From NCBI RefSeq assembly GCF_037975245.1, contig NC_092570.1:6741001-6805000 (forward strand): a stretch of 64,000 nucleotides of DNA, written 5' to 3'. This DNA comes from Apostichopus japonicus (lineage: Eukaryota > Echinodermata > Holothuroidea > Aspidochirotida > Stichopodidae). The position numbers and the translations under genes were made by a program. Positions within the stretch are counted from its first letter, which is position 1, and each line of letters opens with the position of its first letter. Shown here piece after piece: positions 1-13,000 of this stretch. The notes under the pieces were generated by a model. It saw only the letters and a list, made by a program, of their open reading frames with translations. It did not search any database and was not told the origin of the DNA.

Positions 1-338
1 ATTAGCAGGTCTGCGCTCAGTGCGCTGGAGTTGAATTTAATTTTCGGTCTACATGTTTCTAAATTAAAACTGAAAAACTCACCGCACCGGGGCAGCGTTC
101 AAGTTTAAGCCATTCATATCGCCGGATACAACGGGGGGGGGGGGGGGGAGACAAAAGTAGGATTACGTTCGCGGTTTATGATTCGGCTGATCGTAAGTTG
201 TGTTGTTATTTCTCGTAGTAGACAAAATAAACACGGGAATTGATACGCGATTTTTGCCAATAATTTAATTTTCAGTTGATATCATAGTTTCGTTTAAACG
301 TTCATCAGGTTTTATTAACGTTAACACGATGTTTCGTT

Positions 339-364
339 CGTTTACACGTTTAAACGTGTAAACG
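339..364. repeat. 26-bp perfect palindrome
   Basis: All 13 base pairs match around a TTT|AAA centre, with ACGT cores in both arms. The neighbourhood also has shorter palindromes of similar composition (CGTTTAAACG just upstream and a TTAACGTTAA stretch). No function is recognised. Confidence 0.9.
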
Positions 365-787
365 GCACAGCACTACGGCGGGGCTTCAACTTCTACTCGA
401 ACATGATCGACGGTACGTGACGCAAGAACTGCACGCAATATGTACGTAGGTAGCACGTAGGTAACATACACAGTGCATATTATGTACGTAAAGGCGGCGA
501 ACTTCGGTGCACTCACTATACTATTACATGTAACGTGAACGTTTGGTCAGAGGGAACTTTGGAGCCCGCGAAAAGTGGTCGAAATTATTACGCAAATTCC
601 ACTCAATGCGTTGTATTCAAATAAACGATTTTGTTCACAAGTCAAAACAAATTCCATGGTAAAGTGAGAAAATGAGATTATTAACACTTCTATACACTTT
701 ATTATTCCCTTACAATTACATTTCCCGATGAAAATTGCCGAACTTGTTTATTCATAGATCATGTACACACTTGTGATAAGTACGATT

Positions 788-960
788 AGAACCCCTATTC
801 GTGCAATTAGGGGTTCTTTGTGGAACCATCTTGTACCCAGAACCTTTTCTGTGTGGGTATGGAACCAAGAAGAAACGAATCAAGAACCTTTATGGGTTCT
901 TCAAGGGCACATGGTTCTGACGAGAACCATTCTTCATTTCGAGAACCCCCTCTAGAACCC
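788..960. repeat. AGAACC/GGTTCT-rich repeat, MITE-like
   Basis: About 175 bp contain six AGAACC and three GGTTCT hexamers plus GGAACC variants. It opens with a perfect 10-bp stem (788-797 with 808-817, 10-nt loop). The density of alternating complementary motifs suggests a foldback-type repeat. No target site duplication was identified. Confidence 0.55.
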
Positions 961-2573
961 TTTTTTCTTAGAGTGTATCTACACAAACAGCAGTCAAAGT
1001 ATACATATAATATCATAATCTTGTTTTCCGGGAGCCGTTTCGGGGCCCCTGTTTTTTTGTGAATAAATTATTCCCCTGCTTCTGTTACAAACGGGAGCTC
1101 AATAGATGATAGCTCCCAGTAGAGGCTCCCAGGAGGGGAGGGGGGGGGGTGGGCGAAGTGGCACGACATATACTACTTCCCTTGTTTCATGATGGAAATG
1201 TTTGTTTTACCCGTTGGTTCCAGTTAAAATGTTTATTCATGTCAAACATCGCATAGCATTGAACTGAAAGTTATTTCCGATAATCACTCTCAAAGTTTTT
1301 CAGAATATTGCCTCCAAACAGGAACCAAGATATAAAATTCGGAGGATTACATACTTCCTTAAAATTCCACTACCTATTTTAATCAATTCACCTGCGAAAA
1401 CAAATAGCTAAATTTAACTTTATCCTCATTTATTGAAGTTTCCTATGCGATTATGGTAGTTTTGCTTTGAAAAATTACACAACATTTAGCAAAAACTCAA
1501 AGAGAAGGAAAGAAAAGTAGAAAAAAAACACACTTTGGTCATCATTATTACCACTAAAAAATGGTAGAAATTCAAATACTGTTCTACAATATTCAGACAT
1601 CAAAGTGTATAATATTTGCATGCTAATATAACTCACTAAACTTATTTGTTTACTTACTTTATACAAACTTAAATTAGACTATTCCTTATAGCGGTAATCA
1701 AAATGACAATTTCTTTGAGTTCAAAGAGTTATAAATCTACAGGAAACAGTTTGGTAACTTATCACTTTACATTTTGGAACAGAATACTGATTATCTTTAC
1801 ATTGTAAAAGACGTACCAAGTGATTGTATATGGTACATCCACCCCCCCCCCCCGTACCACACACCCTTCCATTCCTACATGACGGATACTACAAATTTGA
1901 AAAGAACATCCCCGGGAATTAATCATGTCGGTACCTTCACATTTTGTAGACTATGACGAATCAATGTCGTTGGGTGGAAGATTGGGTTGCATTGTTAATG
2001 AGCTAATTGGAGTACCGACCAGATTAAATTGCCCACGTGATGTTAATTCTGACAATAAGTGACTAACAAGTGCCTTATACCAGTTAATAACGCCACGGCA
2101 TCATATAAACAGGTGATGTTCATGTCACGTGTACGTATATAGGCTAACTCACAATGAATTTAATATCTTACGGGGACTAATTATAACCTAAAAACTGATT
2201 TTTGCTTCTTTCCCTTCAAATTCAAACGAGTACATATAAAATCTGCAGAACAATACGAATGTGTGAAGGGGTGTTCTTTTACGTTGGTGTTCCAAAGTGT
2301 CATGTGATCAGTGATATGCGAAAAACCGATCCCTTTCATCCCAGCTCGTGAAGTCAAGCGAGTCTATTAATAAGGATGAATTAATTTTCATATTTTTTTT
2401 TATTGTAGATGTGTTACCAGAAACCCGAGGAGGAGGTCCTTATTTAATTAATAACAACGAAACACGCCTAATTACCACATGCAGGAGTGTATACATACAG
2501 TATGGTATAACACATAGGTATACATGCACCTTTCAAAAGTGTAAGGTTGAAACACTGGTTTGATTTCTTCTTA

Positions 2574-2593
2574 GCCAATCAGAAGAATATAAA
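2574..2593 (+). promoter_or_regulatory. putative CCAAT and TATA boxes of the large gene
   Basis: A CCAAT box (AGCCAATCAG context, 2573-2582) is followed by TATAAA at 2588-2593, about 190 bp upstream of the start ATG. A transcription start near 2618-2625 is inferred, giving a 5' UTR of roughly 160 nt. The CCAAT-TATA spacing is tighter than usual, so this is a proposal only. Confidence 0.4.
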
Positions 2594-2780
2594 CAAGATA
2601 AAAGTTCGTACCGGGTCAGGGTCTAAGCACGACAGACATTTAGAGAGACTCATTTAAGTAAACCCGTTGCCTGTGGATTGATTCAGTTGCCCGGGTATAC
2701 CTCGAGCAGGCTGTACTTGCGTTTTCAGTATATTTTACAGCAATTCGTGATTGAACAGGAAACCAGCTTTGCCAACAACC

Positions 2781-2835
2781 ATGGAGGGAGTGGCAGCCAT
2801 CATTCTCCTGGTGGTATTAATCAATATAACGAATG
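2781..2835 (+). CDS. exon 1: signal peptide
   Basis: The ATG sits in a good Kozak context (AACCATGG). The peptide begins MEGV and has the hydrophobic core [10 protein letters not shown] followed by polar NITNG, typical of a cleavable secretion signal. The exon ends in phase 1 before GTAAGT. The next exon completes the glycine codon. Confidence 0.85.
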
Positions 2836-3914
2836 GTAAGTACATTTTTGCAATTAGTTTTAGTCTTTGACACTTCGAATTTTCCCTTTAGATTTGACTG
2901 TGTGTATAGTAAAACAAATAACCTGTCTCAATAGGAAAATGTTTTGCGGCTTGCACGCATATATGCAGTAAAACTACTTGTTGAAAGTTTGAGCATAGCT
3001 GACTTTTTAGCCTTTATTTTCAGTTCATAAAACTATATGATGACCCTTAAAACTTCATAAACGTCGCATTTCTTCTCATGGATTCTATAGAGTTATCATA
3101 ATTTACAATGTTGAAAATGCGATATTTTTGCTGAGTTGAACGAATATCATTTATATATAGACAGATTTCCACCACTACATTGTAAAGCCGACTTTCTCTC
3201 CCACTCAATGATGAAATATTTTACGGATTTCAGATACACTACTTCTCGCCGCCGTATATATTCTTAGAACAACATTGATAGTCTGACACAGGCTAACCGA
3301 TATTTATCACCCCTCCTACATCCTACTGTCCCTTTCACGTACCCCTTTTCCCCTTTCACTACCGGTGAATTTTGGTCATCAATACTGATGTGAGGAGACT
3401 GAGGACTACATATATGTAGTGTACTTTTGCCAAATAGAGGTGCCTAAATTTTGCCAAATTTTGTTATGCTGTTTTATTTTCAATCTCGTTACTTGGTATA
3501 CTGTTTACTCACGTGACAGGTCAAGATGCAGGTGTTGAAGACTTCACATGTATCAACAACCAGATAGGTCACACGACCCGTTTTGTGCCCAATCTAGTAG
3601 CTGCTGGGGCTGACATACAGCCAATAACCTTTGACCGATTCCAGACAACTGGTGGGAATCAAATACAGATGCCAGCCGGAAGTATGAGGTCCGAAGCAAC
3701 GGATATAGCAGTCCGCCCCTTCGAGAGACAGAGAAATGTTCCCGAGGCTACCCGTACTGGTATATTTGAATGTCGAACCACAGATGGAAACAAAGACATC
3801 TCCATAGCTGTTCCCATATTGAACAGAAATACTCGTAAGTTTGTGTCAAACCTAATAAACAATTATGATCTATTTTACTTAGCGCGTAGTGCTCACAATG
3901 GGCAGTTAACATCG

Positions 3915-4009
<95 letters not shown>

Positions 4010-7000
4010 AATAACGGAAAAACTGTTAAACAACTATGCTGCATTTAGAGAAAGGCTGGATCTCGAGTGAGATACAATAATTGAATTAGGTAAGTGATTG
4101 GAAGTAAAACAGCCAATGTTTGGTTTTTGCAGAGCTTTCGAGCAAAACTAGCTCTTCTTCAGTGCATGATCACCAAAGGTCTAAATTTTTGCCCTAAACC
4201 ACGGCAAGTAAACGCTCAGAAACTTTCTCTTGACCTAAATCTGTTCTATCGACGCTTACGTCTCGGTGAATTTTTTGCCGACGAAAATGGCAGAAACACC
4301 ACGCAACAAACCAACGACTTGGATTCCAATTTTAAGCCAAAAAGCTCGTGGAATCCACCCAAGGCCCATTGTGCGCCTCTTGAATCATTTATTTCGGCCA
4401 TTGAAGAGGATGTTAAAACACACACCTCCGCCCCAGACTTCCGCGACAATCTCAACAAAACTGAGAGACAGGCCATTCATGAACTCCGGAAGCGCAATGA
4501 CATTGTCATCAAGCCAGCCGACAAGGGTTCTGCAATTGTCGCTATGGGCAAACAATTCTACAGAGAGGAAGCCAACAGACTACTCGGCAACCCTCAACAC
4601 TACAAACTCCTAGATTCTGATCCTACTCAAGAAATCACACAAAACGTGAAAAGAGTCATCCAAAAGATAGTCTCTAACGGTTCCATTGACCGCAAGTTAG
4701 GCCAAAACCTCCTGGAAAACGACCCAAAACCTGGTCGCTTTTATTTTCTGCCTAAAATTCACAAAGAAGGCAATCCCGGGAGGCCCATAATATCGGGTAA
4801 TGGCACAGCGACTGAAAAAATTTCCAAATTCGTGGATCTCCTCATCCAACCTCTCGTTTCGGCCCTACCGTCCTATGTGCAGGACACTACGGATTTCATC
4901 CGGAAAATTGGGGAAATAAAAAATCTTCCCTTATCTTCTCTGTTAGTTACCTTGGATGTGTCTTCGTTATACACAAATATCCCTAACGAAGAGGGCATTT
5001 CGGCCTGCACAAAAGCATTCAAACCAAAACGTGGCAAAACCCCCACGAAGAAAGAATTGGCCGAATTAATGCAACTCATCTTGACCAACAATAATCTGGT
5101 ATTTGGCAACAAACACTACCTCCAAATTCATGGCACCGCAATGGGTACCAAAATGGCACCGTCTTTTGCCAACATCTTTATGGGAAACCTCGAGAAAGAA
5201 TTTTTATCTCGACAAAACCTGAAACCACACACGTGGTTACGTTACATTGACGATATCTTTATGATATGGACCCATGGTGAGGCAAATCTAAAACTCTTCA
5301 TTGATGACATAAACTCGTTTCATCACACTATAAAATTCACTGCTGATTTTTCTGGACTTGGCGTTCACTTTCTGGACACCACCGTGACCCTACAAAATGG
5401 TTCACTCAAACAGACTTGTTCAATAAACCCACGAACAAGAACAACTACCTCTTACCAAGCAGTTGCCATCCACGTCACTGTACCAGAAATATTCCGTACA
5501 GTCAAGCGTTGCGCATTCGACGCATTTGCTCCTCTGAAGTCGATTTTGATTCACGCACTAAAGAACTGTCACAACACCTCCTAAACAGACAGTATTTTCG
5601 GGGTACTATTGAAAATGCCATCAAAAAGGCTAAAAGCAAACCCCGTACCGAAACATTGACGTACAAAACTCGTCAAACCAGTTCCAAAAGGGTACCATTG
5701 GTTACTGAATTCCACCCTGGTCTCCCACCACTGGCTAATATCATTCAGAAGAATTTTCACCTACTTCAAGGCACCGAACGCCTGAAATCAGTATTCCCAG
5801 AATTACCTGTCATCGCTTTTAAAAGACCCAGCAACCTACGGGATATCTTAGTTCGGGCATCCTTTCGGGATGACACCCCATTAGGGGAAAGCATAACAGA
5901 AACTACAGGATCATCGCCCTGTACACAAAATTGCAAAACGTGCTTACTTGTCGATTCGACCGGGGCCTTTCAGAGCAACCAAACCAAACGCACGTTCCAA
6001 ATTCGGCACAAAATTAACTGCCTATCCAAAAATGTCATTTACCTCATCTACTGCAATATTTGTAACTTACAATACATTGGAGAGTCAAAAAACACTCTTA
6101 GAATGAGAATGACACAACATAGATCGGCGATCAAAACAAAAAAGATCTACCAACCTGTTGCAAATCACTTCAATCTCCAAAATCATTCAATTGAGAATTT
6201 GCGTGTTATTGCCATTGACCAGAACGATTCTTGGACAGATAAATCTAGGAAAGCGAAAGAAAATTTCTGGGAACTAAACCTAAAGACCACGGCACCATTC
6301 GGTTTAAACATCAGAAACGATTTGCCGTCCCAGATAAACCAAAACAATTCCTTTACAATTACGACGGAATCGGATTAAAATAATCCGACGCGGATTAAAA
6401 TAATCCGAATTTCTAAAACTTCTGCTCAATTCAGCAGAAATCAGTAAGTCGCTTTGCCCTTACAACCATGCCGACATCTCCTCTATAAAAGAGTTTCAAT
6501 TACTGCTACTCCTTGTCACTTTCGGTGATCATGCACTGAAGAAGAGCTAGTTTTGCTCGAAAGCTCTGCAAAAACCAAACATTGGCTGTTTTACTTCCAA
6601 TCACTTACCTAATTCAATTATTGTATCTCACTCGAGATCCAGCCTTTCTCTAAATGCAGCATAGTTGTTTAACAGTTTTTCCGTTATTCCTATATATATA
6701 TATACGATAGATAACGATATAAAGCCATATGAGAACTTTATTTGCCTGAAGGAAATGTTCACTGCATTTAAGTGACATTGTAACTTTTGTGACATGGAAG
6801 CACAATTCAATGTATGCCTACATGAATATTTTGATACATTGTGGTCTTAATCTATTTTTTTGGAGGAAAATGATGAAATAATTTCATCTTTCCATATTTT
6901 GCCGGTTCAACACGACTGACAATAGGTAAAAGTAACATAATAATTCTCAAGTCGCGTTGGCTTTCAGTCGGGGATACTCAATTGGAGCGTTTAGGGCCTA

Positions 7001-10000
7001 CGTTTTAACTGTCCAGCTTCACTAACAAATGTTTCCAATGGAGAGGAAACAAGTTTTTCGTGTGATCCACCCGGTCTGCTCAGCGACGCGAATAAATCTC
7101 CCTACATAAAAATAGGAAAATGCTACGGCTGACTTTCCTCCCTTTGTATATATGCTACGCTTCACAGTAGAGGCCGGCGCAATCACATGAACGAATCGCC
7201 CATAGCGTGATAAAAGTAAGGATCGACCCAGCGCAGTAGGCAAAGAAACATTGGCCGATACGCCAAAGGCTACCAGAGCCCCAGTCGTGAACGGAACACA
7301 GTCGTGCGCTCGCGTTAGTCGTGCTTTAGTACGACTTTATGATTACACGGCTATCAAAGATTGCGTGTTGTTCAATCCTGTGTCTGACAACGTGCGATCG
7401 GCTGAACAAACAGGCCTAAGTATATTTTTTTTTAGCGTGGTCCCTGAATATAGATCAAGCTTACAATCTTTGACCGCCAATCGATCCATACTCTGACTTT
7501 CAAACTGAAGGCGTATAAATATTTGGGGGACTTTGTCAGTTTTCACATAGTTTTATTCTATAAATTTTGGGAACTACTATATGCTTTAAACATTAATTTT
7601 AACATTATCCTGTGAATATTTATACATCACTGTATAGAGTACTAACTTTTAACTATTCACATATTATTATATCCAGCACAATTAAAACACATGTTCTGCC
7701 TGTTTTCCGGTATTTTGCAGAAATATTACCTCGTGCGGAATTAACGAAAACCGTTAATAGTGGCGATGACGTAACATTGTCTGTGAAATCCAAAACAAGA
7801 AAAGTCGAATGGACAAAAAATAACGAAGATTTACCGCAGTTTGCGCGCCAACTTGCTGTCAATATTAAAGGAGCCACTCCGGATGATTCTGGTATCTACG
7901 AATGCTTTACCAACCGAAATAAACCACATGCAGTTATGAGGTTAATCGTACGCAGTAAGTACATGTTCACTTTACAAGTCACCGAACTTTGAATATTAGT
8001 CCATTACTTAATAAATTAATATCATAAGCAAAAATGTTTTTTTTAACTTCGTACAAAGAAAAAACATGCAGTGCACTCTTGGGTCTCTTCCATTCATCAA
8101 TATTTTGTCATTGACTAAATTTATTAAGACCAAAAGTCCCAAATGATGTCAATGATTTTTGTTCTTTTATTACTTCCATCGAACCATTCTGTTTCAGATT
8201 GTGTTTCAGACGTATAGTTAATACACTTATAGATCAACGAATCTCTGATGATATCTCAAAACATGAAAATTAAATAGAAATACAATTTATATTATTAGCA
8301 GTGTTTTCAACGGTCGTGTCATCAAACTGAATACCTATTTACTTACTTGGTTATAGTTTGCTTCTGTGTCGCTATTCAAGCTTTATTTTACAGTTGTTGT
8401 TGCTGAAGTGTAGAATTACAACCCCTCTTCTGTCAGTGTATAGTCTTAACCTCCTTATAAACAGCTATACAATTGTCACAATCTTCCAAAGAAGTATCAA
8501 TTTGTGAACGACTCTGTGTGACCTTTAACCCATGATTACCCGAGATTTAGTAATAAGAGGGGGATTCCTGTTTCTCTCATCACGACTTCACATACAATCT
8601 GGACCCCCACCCCAAACCCACCCCACCCCCAACAACCCCACATGGTCGAATAACAAAAAGAACCGTTCGGTTATAGCCATTGGACTTGCCAAAGTCGGAA
8701 AGTACACGAAGCTTATCGTCGGTGCACTATACATGTCATTGAAGTCACACACTCCTCGTCAAACATTAACACACTATGTATATAGTAAAAACGAACTATG
8801 TATTATTTTATAATATTATAAATAAGTTGAAATGCATTCTGTTACAATTTCAGGTTGCCCAGAAAATCTCATTGGGGAAGCCTGTGACGTTCCTTGCTTT
8901 TGCTATAATGGGGGCGTGTGTCGGGATGAAGGCGGCTGCATATGTCCGCCTGGATTTTCCGGAGAGCTCTGTGAAGTCTGTAAGTTGATTCCGCTATATA
9001 AAAGAGTTAAACTTGCATACCCAGTTTTAAATTTCAGTCTCAATCCGTGAAATCTGGAGTATGGGGGATGCATCGATCCACCCACCCCACTCCACCCCAC
9101 ATCAAAGCTAGGCCAATTAACTGGCCTACATCAACTGAATGGGACATGTGATGTTCAGGGAGACACCGTATTTTTTCCAGTGCTCTTGCAGCTGATATAT
9201 AATGCTATAATAGCGGGCCGCATGGGCCGGGGTCCTCACCTGCCCCGGTGTCCGAATCACCGGGCCGCATGGGCCAGGCCCTTATCTGCCCCGGTGGCGA
9301 ATTTTTTTTTCCCAAACAGGTTCTCAATTGTGTATAAATAGTCGCTCATGATTGGTCGGAAAAGTTACGTCATAACAATAAAACCCTTCACTTCGAGGTT
9401 ATCAAAATGTCTGCATCCATTCGTTGCAACGAAGATATACCCGTTCAAAATTACCCGCAGCTTTTCGTAAATATATGTAGACATGTTTGGAATTGGTTTA
9501 GACATAATGAGCACACTAGTATTGTATGATCTACTTTGATCGAAGATTTCTGTGAAGGCATTTATCGATAACATCGCATAGTGAAAGTTTCGTACAGGGG
9601 TACATAACACATGCGATATAGGCCCATATGTATTATAACTGTGTACACAGTGCAGTGACGGAAATACATGCATACTGTAGCATGGTGGGCTCATAATTGA
9701 CGCACTTAAGGATTTGATCAACGATTTCTATCAAGGAAAAATCAAAATCACTCAACTGTATGTGTTTTTCATATGTGTGGTTCCTCAGAAAAGTAATGAT
9801 CTCAATATATTTATTGTTCTGTGCATATGCAACGTACAATTGAGCAGAACTTGACCACAAAATGTCTGCCGTGTCAAGTTCTTTCATACCCCTAAATTGA
9901 CACATTCGTCGATAAGCTAACTGTAGTGAAGGCTTTAGTATACATCCATTGACTTTAGATGCTGTTTGCTATACTTTGAGCCTCTAAGCTTAGGCAGATC

Positions 10001-13000
10001 AGGTCCCAGAGAGTAGTGTTGTCCGTGATATTGAGGAAATGTTGGTTATTTTTAGTATGCAAGATTTCCAAATGCCCAAAAACTGAACGTACAAAACCGG
10101 GAGGAAGGGTGTTAAAAGCTTAAAAATTCCACAATTTGGTCATCAAATAGCTGAAATGGATCCAAACTCATGAAATATGTCATTCTGCTTGATTGCAAAA
10201 AGTTTAGGTGGCCTACTGTATCGTTGCTAGTAATAATTGAAGGTGCCTCAATTACGGGGGTGCGTCAATTATGAAGCCTTGACTATACACTAAACTGTTT
10301 TGCGTATATTCATTCAAGGCTGAACTCGCGTCGTGAAGTTGATTTTGGTGTAGGCCTACCCATTCCACGAAACGAATTCCGATTTCAATAGAACGGCTGA
10401 CGAATCTTGGATGGCGTAAACACGAAACCGATAGAATGTAGCGTATGTATCATAAGTAAGGTCAACATGTTATCCAAGCATTAAAAGTAAAAGTTAGGGC
10501 GTTTGCAGGGAAACCGCGTAACAAGACTTTATTAGGTGTCAGTGTGTAACTCAGTGTATGTCTTCGAACTATCAAGCGTTTGATGCTGACGTCACGAGCA
10601 ATCTGATTGGCTGAAAACTCCGTAATTGAGAACCTGTTTGGGAAAAAAAAATTCGCGCCCCGGTGTCCGTATCGCCGAATGTTTCGGTACAATTACCAAC
10701 CGTATGACTGTTGTTGACTTTACACCATCTTACGCGGTATAGCAACCTTATTAATTTTGACCCTGCTTTAATGCAGGTAGTCGTAATAGATTTGTTTTTT
10801 ATCGACATCATTCTATGAGTGTTATTTTCTCTATCCATGTAGTGCATACGGCCGACAACTTTGGCAAAGACGGCCAATATAGCTGTTCGGATTCCGCAAT
10901 GACCACTCTTGGCTTCGAGACTGACTGCAGGGGTGAACTTTTCTGCCTGCAGGATCCATATGGCTGTTCATGCGCCCCTGGTATTAGGGGGATATTTTGT
11001 CACTTAGGTAAGAACGTCTTGTGCGCTGCGAAAATGTTGCATCAGTCATTGCACTTTCACAGTTTGGTGGTGTTTTGTAGTGTCAAGTTTAATCTGCATT
11101 GTTGTAGGTGAAAGTTCGCTTCCGTATATCACTATAACTTTATTGCAAAATTTATAGTTTTTTAAGCTTGAAGAAAAGCAATGAATGGTGTTACACTACA
11201 TGTATGGCATGGAAATTGAGATGAAAATGCCGTTAACGCCGTGGTTATGTCATTAATTATTCCTTATAAGGGGTGTCCCCCTCCCCTTTGGATTTTTTTT
11301 GCATTTCCAGGTGGCCTCAGATGTAATTTGGTGCAATATAGCACACTTCAACACCCACTCCATTTTGTAAACTTAATTTTGTATTTTCACCTGGCCTTAG
11401 ATGCAATTTGGTGCTCCAAATGAGACTTTTTTCTCATTTGGAAATGAAAAAGGGGTTTTCTGACTTGCGAAGCGGGGGGGGGGGCGGAATGATACTTCCG
11501 CCCTCCACATTTTTCACTGGGGGGGGGGGCTGGCGCCCCCAGCCCCCCCGGTTCCTACGCCCTTGAGTGTGGTTATGGAATTATTTCGCTCAGTGTTCCA
11601 TATTCGTGTTAACAAGTCTCCTTGCTGTGTGCAAAAACATGGAACTGTCCAAATTATTTTCATTTGGTATTGTGCTACTTTGTAAAGTCACCAAATTTTA
11701 GACTGAGGTCAATAAATGTCATTGTAACAGCACCTAAATACTAGTAAAGTTATCCAGGCACTTGTGTCTGCAATGTTACACCTGTTAGCCTAAACATCCA
11801 GTCGTTTGATCGAAGCCACCGACGTTATTGCAAGCCCCTCAACTGCGGATTGCCGTGTTTTCTTAGATCCTGTCAATATGGATATTCTTCTTCGTTTGTG
11901 GGAAATAACTAAGCGATAAAATAATATCGATAAAGAAACTGCTCTTCATTTAGCATCAAGTCTGTCCATTGCGAGCAATCATGACACAGTTATGCGTGTT
12001 GCAGAGGTATTTTAGTGTAATTGTAATAAGAGTACGCTGGGGGCCTAATTCACACTTCATACTCAGTCATAGCCGAGGTTGGGCTAGAATAACACACAGG
12101 CCTAACTTTTAGGTCAATTGAGTACACTAATAGTAGTATTGTAGCCTGCCGAACGTGTGCCTACACCAACGACTAACGTACATGTTATTCTATCAAAGTA
12201 GGCCCTAACCATGACCGTCCGTATACTATAACCTTGCGAGGTTTATACTTCCATGCCTAACAGTCGAAAACTAACTTTGATTTGCTGATTATATGCAGCA
12301 GGCGTACTGTGAGATACTTAATCCTGAAAATAAAATAGCAAACGTAGATCAAGCCCAGGCCTTAGTTACAGTTACTGGTTAGTTCAAAATTACCTTTAAG
12401 AATAAGAGGATGTGAATTGTTAAAGGTTCTAAATGATGATAGTACTATTAGTAATGAGCCCTAACATTTATAGCATGGTCTAGACTAACCAGAGTATAGC
12501 AGTTTAAAAATTTAAAAATTTTCAGTGTAACATGTATGTATGTATTTTAGATCCTTCTGCAAGCAGGAACTGGCGAAGAAGTCTCATTGGCTTATCAAAG
12601 CCGCAAGCTGACTGAAGTCAGTCTCTTACATTCATATTTAACGTCCATGATTATGAATTATCAATTGTCAACAACTCTGTAACTGGACGACATACATTAA
12701 TCTTGGAGTGTCTCAAACCGGTGACCTTATGGTTGGAAGGCACCAGCTTTAACCACTGAGCTAACACTTCACGATTAAAACATGTAAACAAGGAACTTGT
12801 TTAATCCCATCTTGTCATCAACTTGATGTATTAAAATTAAAATTCAACCTCCAATGGTCAATTTCTCCAGACAGACTGAATTTATAAATAACATCCTGCT
12901 CATTTTATTGAACAAACTTTCATGTCTCAGTTTTTGTAGCGCATACTACGTAACCACGGTAACCATTTCTACTGTGGCTAGATTCCCATATTCTGTATAA

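Larger units (their letters stand above)
1..2570. other. upstream non-coding region
   Basis: No convincing gene is seen on either strand; open frames are short and lack recognisable domains. It holds a G-run near 131-148, a 26-bp perfect palindrome at 339-364, a cluster of AGAACC/GGTTCT motifs at 788-960, a G-run near 1139-1149 and a C-run near 1843-1853. It could be intergenic DNA upstream of the large gene. Confidence 0.5.
4001..6697 (+). mobile_element. Penelope-like retroelement (RT plus GIY-YIG) with inverted terminal repeats
   Basis: The 2.7-kb insert lies in intron 2. Its ends are about 170-bp near-perfect inverted repeats (4001-4173 and 6525-6697), consistent with the pLTRs of Penelope-like elements. 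Between them lie a reverse transcriptase frame and a GIY-YIG endonuclease frame, an order diagnostic of this class. The element is flanked by TA-rich microsatellite on both sides, as if inserted into or having captured a (TA)n tract. Its reading frame is broken (see the two coding entries), so this copy looks dead. Confidence 0.9.

Noticed and set aside
820-1062. 80-residue frame in the AGAACC cluster
   Set aside because: Explained by the repeat; no other support for coding.
7022-7496. Opposed short frames of 67-81 residues in intron 2
   Set aside because: No domain, no splice support and no homology visible.
9365-9905. Minus-strand frames in the 1.36-kb TIR element as a transposase
   Set aside because: No recognisable catalytic or DNA-binding motif and the frames overlap out of phase; left as unknown.
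12703-12772. Functional tRNA gene on the minus strand
   Set aside because: The A and B boxes are part of a SINE with a body, tail and TSD; arm pairing is poor.
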